Shown here piece after piece: positions 22,825 to 34,180 of a DNA stretch of 64,000 nucleotides; position 1 is the stretch's first letter; each line of letters begins with the position of its first letter. This DNA is from Trachythela sp. YZ-2020 (taxonomy: Eukaryota > Cnidaria > Anthozoa > Malacalcyonacea > Clavulariidae). Location: positions 10,382,001-10,446,000 of the forward strand of contig JADLSH010000395.1 in NCBI GenBank assembly GCA_016169945.1, given 5' to 3'. The translations under genes and the position numbers were made by a program. The notes beneath the pieces are model-generated. The model did no database searches. It saw only the letters and a program-made list of their open reading frames with translations, and had not been told where the DNA came from.

Positions 22825-23525
22825 CTGCATAAAAACACTTGAAGCAGTTTATAATATGAATGATACAGAGCTTGTTTTAGAAACGAATCCATTTATATAT
22901 TATTTAAATGTATTTTTCGGTCAAGAACAAAAACCAAAACTCCAATCTGAGATACAAAATGCAATTAGCCAATATAGACAATATAGATATAAAGCTATAT
23001 TGTTGCTATAAATGTTCATATAGGCATAGGCGCATAGCACAACATAACCCGAGAGAAACACCGATATTCTATACTTTTTCGCTTGATTGAGAAAGGCAAA
23101 CGCTTATTAGACATTGCTTACCTTTCGTTTAATCCATTCGACTTGAGTTTCTATCCAGCCAGATTATTTGTTTAGCGAAAATGCCAGCATGAAAGACCAC
23201 TTGGCAGAGAGTTTTGGCCGAAAATGGACTTCGCGTATGCAACTTGTCAAACGTCTTTAGCGGTGATTTTTTACCGAAATCTACAAAAGTATCTCTCCAA
23301 AAGTAAGAAAATATCCTGTTCTTTTCATTACAAGACGAACGGTTTAGTCCAGCGCTTGGAAATGCCTGAAAATGGTGAAAAACCAGCCTTGCCGACTCAT
23401 TTCCCCATACAACTCCATATTGTTTTCGCTGCAAAGTGGTAACCGGAAGTAGATTTGCGCCGATAGATTTTGGCTTCATTTTTCATAGGTATAGAAGCTA
23501 TATCCAGTCTATTATTAGATCAGTG
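22825..23525 (-). repeat. Right TIR of the 3.1-kb element
   Basis: 701 bases, the uninterrupted partner of 20437-21456. The open frames at 23129-23479 and 20483-20833 are the same sequence on opposite arms and are not taken as genes. Confidence 0.88.
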
Positions 23526-24070
23526 GTTGGGCGCTGAAGTCTTCAACAGTACTGAGAAAGAGATTTAGTGAGAAGCAAAAGCTTTACTTATCTAAGTTAT
23601 TCGATGTTGGAGAACAGACCGGCCACAAGGTAGATGGTAACAGTGTTTCTAAATCGATGAGAAAAGCACGCAACATCGATGGGTCCTTTTTGTTTGATGC
23701 AAGCGAGTACCTCACAGCAAAGCAAATCGCAAGTTTTTTTTCTCGCCTTGCAAGAAAGAGGAGAGCGGCTCAAGTTGGCGAATCAAAGGAAGAAGAAGAG
23801 GAATTAGAAGCGCAACTAGAAGAGGAAGGCATTGAAAACCTTGCCAGAAATATCATCAACGAAATAGGTCTAATTCATCCCATCATGTTTGATACCTACG
23901 ATCTTTGTGATTTAGCAACAGGCTCGAAGCTTTCAAAATTCTCGATATCGATGTTGCAAGAAATATGCACATTTTATGACGTAGACACTTCCTTTATTAA
24001 GGCAAAGAGGAAGAAGCCTTTTATCGAAATACTAACAAATTTTATTGGCAACTGCACCTGTCAAGGGTAA
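23526..24070 (+). pseudogene. Transposase-like gene of the 9-kb element, 3-prime part
   Basis: The frame resumes directly after the inserted element (KGWA joined to LKSS) and runs to the stop at 24070. It encodes a helical C-terminal domain with GEQTGHKV, MRKARNIDG and LTAKQIASFFSRLARKR, then a strongly acidic stretch (KEEEEELEAQLEEEG) and a last domain ending CTCQG. The middle motif recurs in the second family copy at 38050-38300, so it is part of the family and not a chance ORF. Confidence 0.75.
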
Positions 24071-25091
24071 AGCAGCAAAACCTGCCATACATCTAGTTGA
24101 GTATAAGCTGTACCAGCATTTACTTTTCCAGTAAGTAAACATGCAGTAATGAAGGAAGATAATTATGAACTATTGTTTGCACATTTGAAACGTAGTTTGT
24201 ATTGCAGACATTTCGCGTTTTTTCACTTTGTATAAACTGCAATGATGAACTCGGCAAAGCTCCAAAATATTTGTCTTGAAGTCTTTGTAAAGTTGATATC
24301 CGTCACTTCCCAAAAAGTTTGTCAACGAACAACACTTACCGCTGCAAGTAAAAACTGCCATCCTATGAAAACAGCATCAATTACACTGATCATTGAGACA
24401 GATAAACACGAATATTAATGACTTGATGATTTGAATATTAGAAAACGACGTTAACAGGGATTGGTTGTAGTTGAACAGAAACGCATGCAGCAGACGTTTA
24501 TGCAAAGGTTATGATATATTCATTGACATTGGTAACATAGAATTAGGTAAGAAAATATCATTTACGGCCAGTTCATATGAGTCCGGGGAAGAATATTTCT
24601 GTTTGTCCATAATTATCGAGTTTTTTGTACTGATTATCAAGATGAAATCCGAATACAATTAGCACTTGCAAAATATTTCATTTCGGCCACGAAACTCGTA
24701 ATGTGGCGATTTCGTTGATTTTCTTACTTTGTTTGCAAGAAAGGTCATGCATAGAGTTAGAAAATGTATATTTTTTGTTTCTAAAAACAATCATAAAGTT
24801 GAGAAATCATACTCAATTTGAACGGAAAATGCCAAATTTCGTTGCCGCAACTTTATCCGTTAGCAACATGGTCGTTGCTCCAGCTCGCTTTCTCATATGA
24901 ACGCAAATACGCAATGGGCTAAAACGTCTCAGTAACCGGGCTCAAATGTATTTCATGCTTATATCGTTAATGGTTTTAAAAAGTTTAATAAGCTGTTAAA
25001 ATGAAATATTTTTAAGTTACAAAATTCAAATCAGAAATGTGAAAGGACAAAAGCACAAGCATTCGCCGATTTGTCATTCCGCACCCATTTG
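24071..25091. other. 3-prime noncoding part of the 9-kb transposon
   Basis: Lies between the transposase stop and the right TIR. AT-rich; short frames (for example 24471-24662) show no recognisable product. Confidence 0.5.
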
Positions 25092-26073
25092 ATCATAACC
25101 TATTAATAACCTCTCTTATTTGCTCTTTGTTTACGTTAATAATACATCGCGATATTCGCTAGATCGGTAGTAAAAATGCGAATATTGTTTGCAATCGTAT
25201 CGAATTGTGAACTTAAGATGATCGCAGAAACATTAAAGATGATTACAATCGGATTTAACTTCGTTTAGTATGATTTATACAGGATAAGCACCGCGACAGT
25301 AGTATTATATCTTTGCTTTATGTTATTAGTTATTACTTACAATCGTCGGTCTGTTTATATGTCGTTGTCGTGCTGAGTTTTGCCCGACTTTTATGCAAAT
25401 ATAACATAATGGGAGCTTCTGCTAAATCTAAAGTCAGTCTGAATAAGGTAAGACTTGGCATAAAAGTGCATTTAATATCGGAAGTAGAAAGTGACTTGAT
25501 ATGCAAAGTGGAAATTTGACCTCAGAAGGTCAAAAAACATGGGAATTCTCCTATCTATAATTCCGCACCTATTTCTTTGCCCAAAGAAAATTTTATATCA
25601 TTTGAAAGCCAGAAACTTGGAGAGTAAACAGTGTTAATCTTAAATGATTTGAAGCTTTATCGCATGTTTAAAACCATTGTCGAATGTTGGACAGCTTTGG
25701 AAGAGTAAAAATATATTTCTGAAAGTAAAGATTATTTAGTGGACAGATTGTAGGTCAAATTTCCTAAAAATCAGTATACCGAATAATTACTTGCCAAGGA
25801 AAACGTTTCGGGCCATTTTAACTCGGTACGAGTCAATTTTAGTAACAAATTCTGTCTCCCAAAATCATGCATATTTTCGCAATGAAAATGGCGATTTCGT
25901 AGGGGTCACTGTAAATCCTTATTTTCTCAAAAATAAGCAAGCGTATGACTTCATAGAGTATACGGTACATCTCAAGACACATTAGACTACGTATGGAAAA
26001 AAAATGAGCGAAATCGATTTTTGAGCTTTGGCCACGGAAATATGAATATGTTTGATTTTTACTGACATTCACT
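25092..26073 (-). repeat. Right terminal inverted repeat of the 9-kb transposon
   Basis: Complement of the left arm. About 240 bases (roughly 25790-26045) have no counterpart on the left, so the left arm has suffered a deletion close to its tip. Confidence 0.9.
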
Positions 26074-26079
26074 CTTAAG

Positions 26080-27160
26080 CAGTTTGTGGCAAACCGTGTC
26101 AGTAAAATACAGAATCATGCGGCGATTGAATGGCACCACGTACCGACGAAGGAAAACCTGGCGGATCTCGGAAGTCGCGGGACAAGTCAACTCAACCATT
26201 TGTGGAGATATGGTCCAGATTGGTTATCAAATCCAGATTCCTGGCCCACAAGTCCAGTGATCAAGCCGACTATCGAAAGCCGAGCTGAGGAGAAGGTTGA
26301 CCAACAGATCGTTGCCTGCACAGTCCAACCCAATGTCAAAAATGATGTATTCGACAGCTTGCTAGAAGCTCACATTACCAATGTCTGGAGAGTCTTACGA
26401 GTATGTGCCTGGGTGTGTCGATTCGGGTCCAACTTAAAAGGGGGACGAGGAGGTCGAAATACTGGTCCACTTAAAACAGCCGAGTTGGAAGCAGAACGAA
26501 TTTGGTGGATCAAGAGAGTCCAGCAACAGCATATCAACGCAGAGGAATTTCAGAAAGATCGAATACAGCTCAAGTTGCAAAAGAACGATCAGGGACTGCT
26601 GGAATGCAGAGGAAGAATTGTTGGGGAGTATCCGGTGTACTTGCCTGGTAGTGCAACCTTTACCAAAGCAATTGTCCACCAAGCTCATGTCGATACGCAA
26701 CACGGGGGAGTAATTCTTACAATGTCAAAGCTACGCGAAACATTTTGGATTCCAAGACTATGGAAGTTGATTAAACATGTGTGCAAGAGTTGCTTTGGAT
26801 GCAGGAGAGTTCATGCAGTAGCATACGGTTCGCCGCCGCCAGGACAGTTGCCGACCACCAGAACCCAGGGAGAAACACCATACGAGGTAGTCGGTGTAGA
26901 TTTCGCCCGACCGATCAGGTATCTCGTGAAAGGGAAAACTGAAAGGAAGGCTTACTTATGCCTTTTCATCTGCAGTTTAACACGCGGAGTTTATCTGGAT
27001 TTATTATACACGTTAGAGACGGAGGAATTCTTGCGATGTCTGAAGAAGTTTGTCGCACAAAGGGGTCGACCGAAAATTATATATTCCGATAACGGAAGTA
27101 CGTTCAAGGGGGCCGCGTCGTGGATTAAAAAGGTCAACAAGGATGAAGAACTGCACAACT
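26080..27160 (+). pseudogene. BEL RNase H end and integrase, N-terminal part
   Basis: The end of RNase H (VPTKENLADLGSRG at about 26140) is followed by a linker, the HHCC zinc-binding region (H at about 26680 to CFGCRR at 26800), and the integrase core. The first catalytic Asp lies in VVGVDFARP (26895-26915) and the second in IIYSDNGSTFKGA (27080-27115). The protein is cut at ELHN by a LINE and resumes at 29375. Integrase inserts the cDNA copy. An otherwise open frame of 379 codons, unlike the rest of the element. Confidence 0.87.
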
Positions 27161-29362
27161 TTTTAATGATTATTTTGTTTCCCAGGCTACACTGGATCCA
27201 CAGCGTTCTTCGCCACAATTTGTAGGCCAATTTTCGAATTCATCGCTGTCCAACATTGCTGTCAATCCTGATGAAGTGTTAAAATTGCTTTTAAGAGTTA
27301 ACATTTCTAAAGCATGCGGCCACGACGGCATTGGGAATCGTATGATTAAACTTTGTGCATATGGTATCTATTCCAGTTTCACTAGATTGATTAATATATC
27401 CCTTTCTTTAGGTCAATATCCTAAACAATGGAAGTTTGCAAATGTTTTACCTATTTTTAAGAAAGATGAGCATAACACAAAATCTAATTATCGTCCTGTG
27501 TCCCTTCTACCAAGTTTGTCTAAAATTTGTGAAAAAATTGTTTTTGTTCGCCTCTAACTACTTGATAGAAATTGGATATTTACATAACTTACAGTCCGGC
27601 TTTCGTCCTGGTCATTCAACTGTTTTGCAACTAACATATGTTGTCCACCAAATATATTCTAGCTTAGAAGAAGGAAAAGAAGTAAGAGGTGTGTTTCTAG
27701 ATATCAGTAAGGCTTTCGATAAAGTTTGGCACGAAGGGTTGATAAGCAAATTGAAATTTCTTGGAATTAAAGATACATTACTGAAATGGCTGGAGAGCTA
27801 TCTCTCTAACCGTTTTCAAAGGGTAGTTGTGGAAGGGACCAATTCGAATTGGGAAAAAGTTAATGCTGGAGTGCCTCAAGGCAGTGTACTTGGGCCACTC
27901 CTATTTCTTATTTACATCAATGATATTACTGATAATATACAATCTGAGGCTTTTTTGTTTGCTGACGACACTATGATTTTAGATGTGGTAGATTCTCCAG
28001 TAAAATCTGCTGCAAAGCTTAATACTGATCTTGCTTCTATAACTAGTTGGGCCGATAAATGGATGGTAACCATGAATCCCGGTAAAACACGATCTATGAT
28101 TTTCTCTGTTAAGAAAAACAAGCCTGATCATCCTAGTCTTTTGTTAAATCAAGTGATTATACCAGACGTTGACGTACATTGTCACTTAGGCATTAATCTT
28201 TCAAGTGATCTTTCTTGGCAACATCACATAAGTATTATCAGCGAAAGAGCAGCCAAAAGATTGAATATGCTCAAAGGTTTGAGATTTCGTCTGAACAGAT
28301 CAACATTAAATAGCATGTATATCTCTTTAATTAGACCTTTAATGGAGTATGGTGATTTTATATGGGATGGTTGTGGATCTGAGTGCAGTAATGCTCTTGA
28401 TAGAATTCAATTTGATGCAGCTCGCCTTGTTACTGGCGCTATAAAAGGCACTAATCGGGTATCTTTGTTAGAAGAAAACCAGACGATATATTCATAAATT
28501 GTCAGTTCTATATAAAATTAAAAATAGATTGGTTCCCGACTATCTTTATTCTGTCTTACCAATGTCTGTGTCTCAAATTTCTAATTATCCACTCCGTAAC
28601 AGTGACGATATATGCAATTTTTCATGTTCTACATCTAGATTTCAGCAGTCGTTTTTTCCATCGGCCATTTTTGCTTGGAATTCCCTATCTGATTCAATTA
28701 GAAATTCGTCCTCTTTTATAAATTTTAAAAATTCAATTAATGGGCTATTTTGTAAAAAAAAATGTCCGAAGATTTTCGAAGTCGGCGCTAGGTATCCTTC
28801 TGTTTTACACACAAGACTTCGGTTAGGTAATAGTACTTTAAATGATGATCTTTTTCGTCATAACTGTATACCGTCTCCTGCTTGTGCGTGCGGATACCAT
28901 CGTGAAACCACTGAACATTATTTGTTGCACTGTCCTCTTTGGGATACTTCTACCGTTTGAGTTTACTTACTACGGTTGCAGAATGTCTTGGGAATTGTTG
29001 GTATAACTCTAACAGAACTGGGAAACTTTCTTTTTTGCTTTTTGGATGTTACAGCGTTGCCTTTGATGTAAATTATAGATTGTTTTTTGCTGTACAAAGA
29101 TTCATAATTGACACATCTCGTTTCTCAGTTCGTAAGTAGGGAAATAAAAAAGACTGTAACTAGTTGGTAATGAACTTGATTTAAGACGTTGGGCTGATAG
29201 CGATATTTAAAAAAAAGTTTGTTACTAATGATGTTGTGTGGTTCTCGCATGTTGCCTAAATATATGTAAATCTTTATTTTCGTGCAAGAGCCCCCTAGAT
29301 GAGCCAATGTGTGCCAATGTGAGCCTCTTGGGGCAATTGTGGCAATTAAATATGTTTAAACT
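27161..29362 (+). mobile_element. 5-prime truncated LINE (CR1/jockey-type) inside the BEL integrase
   Basis: Flanked by a 12-bp duplication AACTGCACAACT (27149-27160) and AACTGCACAATT (29363-29374). It starts in the middle of ORF2, as usual for 5-prime truncated LINEs, and ends in a 3-prime UTR of about 400 bases without a long poly-A. Removing it restores LHNYLGKN in the BEL integrase frame. Confidence 0.88.
27276..28960 (+). pseudogene. LINE ORF2 reverse transcriptase and C-terminal domain
   Basis: RT blocks appear in order: NVLPIFKKDEHNTKSNYRPVS (27440-27500), FLDISKAFDKVWH (27690), GVPQGSVLGPLLFLIYIND (27868-27925) and the active site FADDT (27958). A frameshift near 27540 separates the first block. 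The C-terminal part continues to 28497, shifts frame, and ends 28499-28960 with a Cys/His motif CACGYHRETTEHYLLHC. The endonuclease is missing because of 5-prime truncation. The product would make cDNA at a nicked target. Confidence 0.88.
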
Positions 29363-29935
29363 AACTGCACAATTACCTAGGCAAGAATTCGATTGAATGG
29401 AAATTCAACTTAAGTCGCGCACCCTGGTGGGGTGGACAATTTGAGAGGTTAGTTGGCATATTCAAGCAAGCGTTTTACAAAACAATCGGAAATGGAAGTT
29501 TATCGTTCAACGAGTTATCTGAAGTGGTCACTGATGTAGAAGTCGCGATTAACAACCGACCGTTGGACTATGTGGAGGAAGATATACAATTTCCATTGCT
29601 AACCCCTAACTCGTTGCTGTTTCTTCAATCAAATTACTTACCAGAGTTAGAAGCCCACCGCATAGAAGAGCCAGATTTGCGACGGATAGCCAAGCACTTA
29701 TCACGAGTGAAGGATGCAATGTGGTCAAGGTGGAGCAAAGAATATGTAAAAGGTCTACGAGAACGGCAACGACTGCAGGATGCGAAAGGCGTTCGGGCGC
29801 CAGCTGTTGGAGAGATCGTCATAGTGAAAGGAGACGAGAAGAATCGAAATCATTGGAAACTAGGAAAAGTCATTTAATTAATCTACGGTAGCGACGAAGT
29901 GGTACTTGGAGCGAAGGTTCAAACTTGAAAATGAA
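29363..29935 (+). pseudogene. BEL integrase C-terminal part
   Basis: Starts with SIEWKFNLSRAPWWGGQFE; this carries the third catalytic Glu region (GGQFERLVGIFK at about 29430-29465) and continues through INNRPLDYVEED to APAVGEIVIVKGD and GKVI. A stop at 29875 (ATT TAA TTA) precedes the conserved LIYGSDEVVLGAKVQT tail. After about 29935 similarity ends. Confidence 0.83.
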
Positions 29936-30156
29936 AAATCACTACCATCTTCCACAATTCATTCATTATTATTAAAAAAACATACAAAACACAATACAAT
30001 TGTTTTTCAAGTTCTCGTGGACATTGGGTAAGAGTAAAAAAATGTATGCCATTGAAAGTACCATAACATAATGTTAAAATATGTCACAGATTTTCTCTGG
30101 CAAATTTGATTTAGGACTTGTCGAGGACAGTCCATGAACCTAAACTAATCTATCCA

Positions 30157-31884
30157 CTACTTTCTGTCATATCCAACAGAGTGCCAGTTGTTGAAACAAT
30201 TAAAACCTGGCTGGATATGCAAAAACGTCTCACACTGCAGAGCAGCACAGTAAGTTATAACCTTTTTCTGACCTCTACCTTCCTTATAACACACAACACA
30301 ATTATGCCTAGTGCCATCATCTGATGCTACCGGCATATGAACAGTCACCAGGAGTGCTTTTCTCATATGCTGGTGGGTCATCACATACTGGCAAACTACA
30401 AATCTGCCTAATTAACTCCTCCCTAAAGTCTACTACAGAATATTGGTCAGAGCATTGCAAATCTTCGACATCTGCATTCTTCGCTCGATAACTCTGAAAA
30501 AGAAGAAAACTGTTAACTACTGTAATATCTACTAGATGAAAGAACAAAGTCTTCCACCACCTATAACATTTCTTACTTACATTATGGGATGAGAGGAGTT
30601 GATCAGACCTATCCACGCCATTCATGAACTGGTTATACTTGTGGATAGCAAGGGGCTGAGGAACAGTAACTCTCTCAAACTTTCCATCCTTCTTCACTCT
30701 CCTCTTACAACTTACCTGAGCATTTGCAGACTGAAGCGTTGAAAGGACTGAAACAGGTTTATTGTCAATATTGAAACTTACCAACCGCACATCACCTCGC
30801 TTAGCCGTCTTTTCCCATGCTTTCACATTCTTCAAACACTTGGGGAATTCTTTTCTATTAATTTTTACGGTACCAACAGAGGGTTTTTTCTCATGTAGAG
30901 ATCATGCACTAGCTGAGGGGAAGCATAAAAATGATCTAGATACAACTGATACCCCTGATCCATGTAAGATTCCATCAACTCCATAACCACATCATAACCG
31001 GTATCATGCTCAGATGTATTTCTTGCCGCGTCCTTACCTATGTAAATATTAAAATCAACAGTATAGCCATTAGCACTGTCAGCTAAAACCGAGAGTTTCA
31101 ATCCAAACTTAGCAGGCTTATCTTTCATGAACTGCCTGATACCTGACCTATGCTTCGATCTTACCATCCGCTCATCCACAGCCAATTTCTGATCAGGTTG
31201 ATACAAAAGTCTGCATCTTTCTTAGAAAGATGCAACAAACTCATCAACCTTACGCAACTTATTGCCAGGAGTCTCAGGAGAAGGGTCAACGACATACAAA
31301 AAGGTGGCAAGGGCTTTATACCTATCCTGGGAAAGCATCGGCCCTAGCCCAAAGACCATGGTACAAAGTCTTTGTGCTCCAATACTTTGAGGTATCTCCA
31401 CCTACCTTTACCAACCCAAAATAAATAATAAGGGCTACAAACCTCTCAACTTCCTCAGCAGTGGTGGCTTCCCAAGACCCATACCTTTTACAATTATTAT
31501 TATAACCCCCCTTAGTTCCTACTTTTATAAGTGGCAAAGCCAAAGTTCACAGTCAGAACTTCTTCCTCCTGAGCACCAGCTCTACCACCAGATGTACCAC
31601 CACAGGTACTGCCCCTTCCCCTCTACCTGCCCTTCCCCTACCGGCGCTTCCCCTACTGGGCCTGCCCCTTCCCCTACTGGAGCAACCCCTTTCCCTACTA
31701 GAATTGAGAGACCCCTGCCCAGCACTTTTCCTAACAGGTGAGTGGGCCCCCTCGCTCCTCTCCAAGTCATCTTCTTTGTCAGGAACGGCAGCATGTTCTT
31801 CTTCAGGAACATCTTCTTCTCTATAAAGGATTTGTTATGTGTTAGGTCTAGTATTTCAAAATCATACTTTTGAAATACAATCAA
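30157..31884 (-). pseudogene. piggyBac-type transposase (PGBD4-like)
   Basis: From 5-prime to 3-prime on the minus strand: an acidic, Arg/Gly-rich N-terminus (31553-31800); the DDE_Tnp_1_7 start FVALIIYFGLVKVG (about 31410-31455); VDERMVRSK with the first catalytic Asp (about 31170); LYLDHFYASP with the second (about 30935); and FMNGVDRSDQLL with the third (about 30600). A Cys-rich tail (CVVCYKEG, CETF) ends at 30157. At least three frameshifts. piggyBac cuts at TTAA; I could not fix the element ends. The flanks are BEL on the left and a LINE on the right. Confidence 0.85.
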
Positions 31885-32052
31885 TGTCTCTTATATCGGC
31901 AAAAAGATCACAACTCCTACACTAATAATCTACAACAAATATCTTATGTATTTGAAAGTACATTTTATTTCAAAAAGCAAACTTATACGAGCCAGAGGCC
32001 ACACAACAACGGCGGATGTAACATTCATCATGCTTGTGCACGTCATGGCTGA

Positions 32053-32165
32053 ACGATGAAGGTATATATCTTCGCGAAGGTATATACCGCTTTCTGCTAA
32101 ACCAATGAAAATTCACCAACAATGCAATGACATCATGGGGAATCGATTGCCGTTGTGAAACATTG
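32053..32165. repeat. Block shared with 56268-56350
   Basis: Both places contain GAACGATGAA, then about 40 bases later AACCAATGAAAAT and AATGACATCA and GGAATCGATTGCCG in the same order. The CCAAT and TGACATCA strings resemble promoter motifs, but the block could equally be a dispersed repeat fragment. Confidence 0.45.
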
Positions 32166-32339
32166 AATCGAACTGTAGTATTTTTGTCATTTTTGCGTTA
32201 GTAGAACCAGAGATACAAACGCTCAAAGTCATCATCCGTTGGCGGTTGATATTCGATGGTGCCGTCCAGAAATAATTAATATAATATATGTGGTTGTATC
32301 CCAATGGTTTTTTTCAATTATTTGGGGTTTCCAGGAATT

Positions 32340-32528
32340 TGAGGCTATCTTCTCGTTCCGTGGAACATTTTTGTATCTTCCTCGTTCAATTTGTAACTTA
32401 TGGTTGCTTACACGATATTGGGAGAATGTTCTCCTTATTGTTGGATTTTTAATAATAGACAAGTATTCTTCCATTTTGTATTGGTTTTTGAATTTACAAA
32501 AGAAAGATAGTTTGGAGGAGTTCTTCAT
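32340..32528 (-). pseudogene. LINE ORF2 C-terminal fragment
   Basis: FKNQYKMEEYLSIIKNPTIRRTFSQYRVSNHKLQIERGRY is a typical C-terminal LINE segment before the Cys-rich motif, which is missing here. It lies downstream of the RT fragment on the same strand, after a deletion of the palm and thumb. Confidence 0.6.
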
Positions 32529-32809
32529 TTCTCTTTCACTTTATTTACAATAGTTTTTGTACAGCAGTTGATATCATTTTCCAAGTTTATTTTATCATAG
32601 AATGGTTTTAACATAGCTATCACCTTGGTATAATAAGATTCTTTACCATTACCATATAAATGTTTAGATATTAGGAATGATTGCTAAGAATGTTTAAAAT
32701 TGAAATATTTTTATCTCTAATGTGGAAATTAAGGTTTGGTAATTTTGAGTTATGTTTTTGTAGAATCATAATTTTAGTTTTCTTGATGTTTACTTCCATT
32801 AGCCACTTA

Positions 32810-33675
32810 CTACACCATTTGTGCAGTTGGTGCCCCGTTTGGTAATACAAATGGATTTGATTGTGTTTGTTCGAATAGTTTTGGGAGTTCGTTTATATAA
32901 ATATTAAATAGTAAAGGGCTCAAAATGCATCCTTGACAAACTCTCTTTTTGTAGGGGAAAAACGGTGTTTTGTTATCGGAATGTGTTATTGCACATTTAG
33001 TGCTTGAATAGAGGTCTTGAATTAAATCATAGAAATGTCCTCCTGTGTTATTTTTAATTACTTGGTAGAACAAGCCTTGATGCTAAATGGAATCAAAAGC
33101 ATTTCTAAAGTCGACAAAACATGTATAAATTTTCTCATTGTTACTCTGTTTAACATATTTATCATGCAGAGTTTTCAGTGTGAGAACATGGTCTGCCATT
33201 CTATTTCCCGGCATAAATCTGATTTGAGTAGGGTGAATTAGTTTATTTTTATTTGCAAAATTCATTAATCTAGTGTTCATAATTGAGCAAAATAATTTGC
33301 CCATGCAGCTTGAGACACAAATTCCTCAATAGTTGTTGGGATCGAGGGAGTTTCCCAATTTATGCATCGGGGTTATAAGGCCTTCATTCCACGATTCAGG
33401 AAACTTCCCCGATGATAAAATATTGTTAAAAACTTTTAAAAAATCTTTGGAAAGAATTTCAACACTAGATTTAATCATTTCATTACTAATTCTGTCATTA
33501 TATCCTCAAGTTTGCTTGTCCTAGCATTAAGGTCACCAAGTACTAGGACATTTGCTCTTGATGAGAAATTAACTAAATCGTTTTCAAGTTCTTCAAATAT
33601 TTTGTCATAATATTTTGATTTTTCAGGTGGTATATATGTACCACAGACATATAAATCTTTGTCAGAATCTAGCAT
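32810..33675 (-). pseudogene. LINE ORF2: end of endonuclease and N-terminal RT
   Basis: 33475-33675 holds the endonuclease motifs YVCGTYIPP and VLVLGDLNA (the conserved GDFNA box). 33083-33304 holds the start of RT (GNRMADHVLTLKTL; CFVDFRNAFDSI, first catalytic Asp region), and 32810-33073 holds the next blocks (RVCQGCILSPLLFNIYINELP). The sequence stops at PFVLPNG, exactly before the YADD active site, which is lost. Confidence 0.75.
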
Positions 33676-33849
33676 TTCCTTGGAAATATTGCTCCAAAGG
33701 ACATTTGTGTGTTCTTTGTTATAGTTATGTACTTTTTAGTGCAAAGTTTTTAACTTTGCAGTATTGTGATGAGGGGCGAAAATTCACATGAGCAATACAT
33801 AGATACATAGATAATAGATACATCATAGTGTAAACTTTCCGGGGGGTGT

Positions 33850-34180
33850 TAGTGAAGATTCTCTATTAATACCGTACCTGTTAAACTTTGGGGTTGAAAC
33901 TTTTTTAAGCACTTTCAAGTTATCTTATAGCTCAATTCGGTTGTATTCATGCAGTGTTTAATCAGATTTACGAACAACATTTGGGTTGTGGTATTAAACG
34001 TCTACATCATAACAATCGTTTTATATATTGGGTTGCTAACTCCCCCGGTAGCTATGAACATGTGCGTTCGAGTATCACGGAACGAAAATACGAAATTTCG
34101 AAATATTCACCGCACAATGGTGGCAGCTGGGAGTGAGAATGTGATGGCAGTACGATCAAATTTATAAATAAACGTTTTCA
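33850..34180 (+). other. Possible LTR remnant with primer-binding site
   Basis: The stretch ends ..CACCGCACAA and is followed by TGGTGGCAGCTGGGAGTGAGA, closely like the primer-binding site of the Gypsy element at 7611 (TGGTGGCAGCGA). No partner LTR was found. It could be a solo LTR plus a few bases of internal sequence. Confidence 0.35.

Larger units (their letters stand above)
20437..23525. mobile_element. 3.1-kb element with 0.7-kb TIRs inside the 9-kb transposon
   Basis: Ends CACTGATCTAATAATAG in both orientations, with flanks GTTGGGCG (20429-20436 and 23526-23533). An 8-bp duplication is the simplest reading, though bases shared with the TIR allow 8-10. Arms are 20437-21456 and 22825-23525; the left is longer because it carries two MITEs. 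The 1.37-kb centre has a G run near 22362-22377 and no recognisable gene, so this is non-autonomous. A hAT- or P-like origin is possible from the duplication length. Confidence 0.87.
17036..26073 (+). mobile_element. 9.04-kb DNA transposon with long TIRs, unnamed family
   Basis: The left end AGTGGATGTCC and the right end (minus strand) AGTGAATGTCA are starts of inverted repeats that extend about 0.7 kb (17036-17757) and 1.0 kb (25092-26073). The right arm has about 240 extra bases near its tip. The flanks TTTAAG (17030-17035) and CTTAAG (26074-26079) give a 5-6-bp target duplication; removing the element restores the BEL frame (GKFK joined to QFVAN). Inside is a large transposase-like gene (18233-24070) split by a 3.1-kb insertion. 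The class is not one I can assign with certainty; IS3EU-like 6-bp duplication is one possibility. Confidence 0.85.
13735..29935 (+). mobile_element. BEL/Pao LTR retrotransposon, interrupted twice, 3-prime end missing
   Basis: Sits in the DIRS pol region. It contains a Pao-type gag (13947 on), zinc knuckles, an aspartic protease, RT, RNase H (to 17035), integrase (26080-27160) and the integrase C-terminus (29375-29935). A 9.04-kb DNA transposon splits it after 17035 and a LINE splits the integrase at 27161-29362. No 3-prime LTR was found: sequence after about 29935 is unrelated, so the element is truncated on that side. Confidence 0.85.

Noticed and set aside
31553..31884. Arg/Gly-rich frame as a separate small protein
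   Set aside because: Lies directly upstream of the piggyBac core on the same strand and fits its N-terminal tail.
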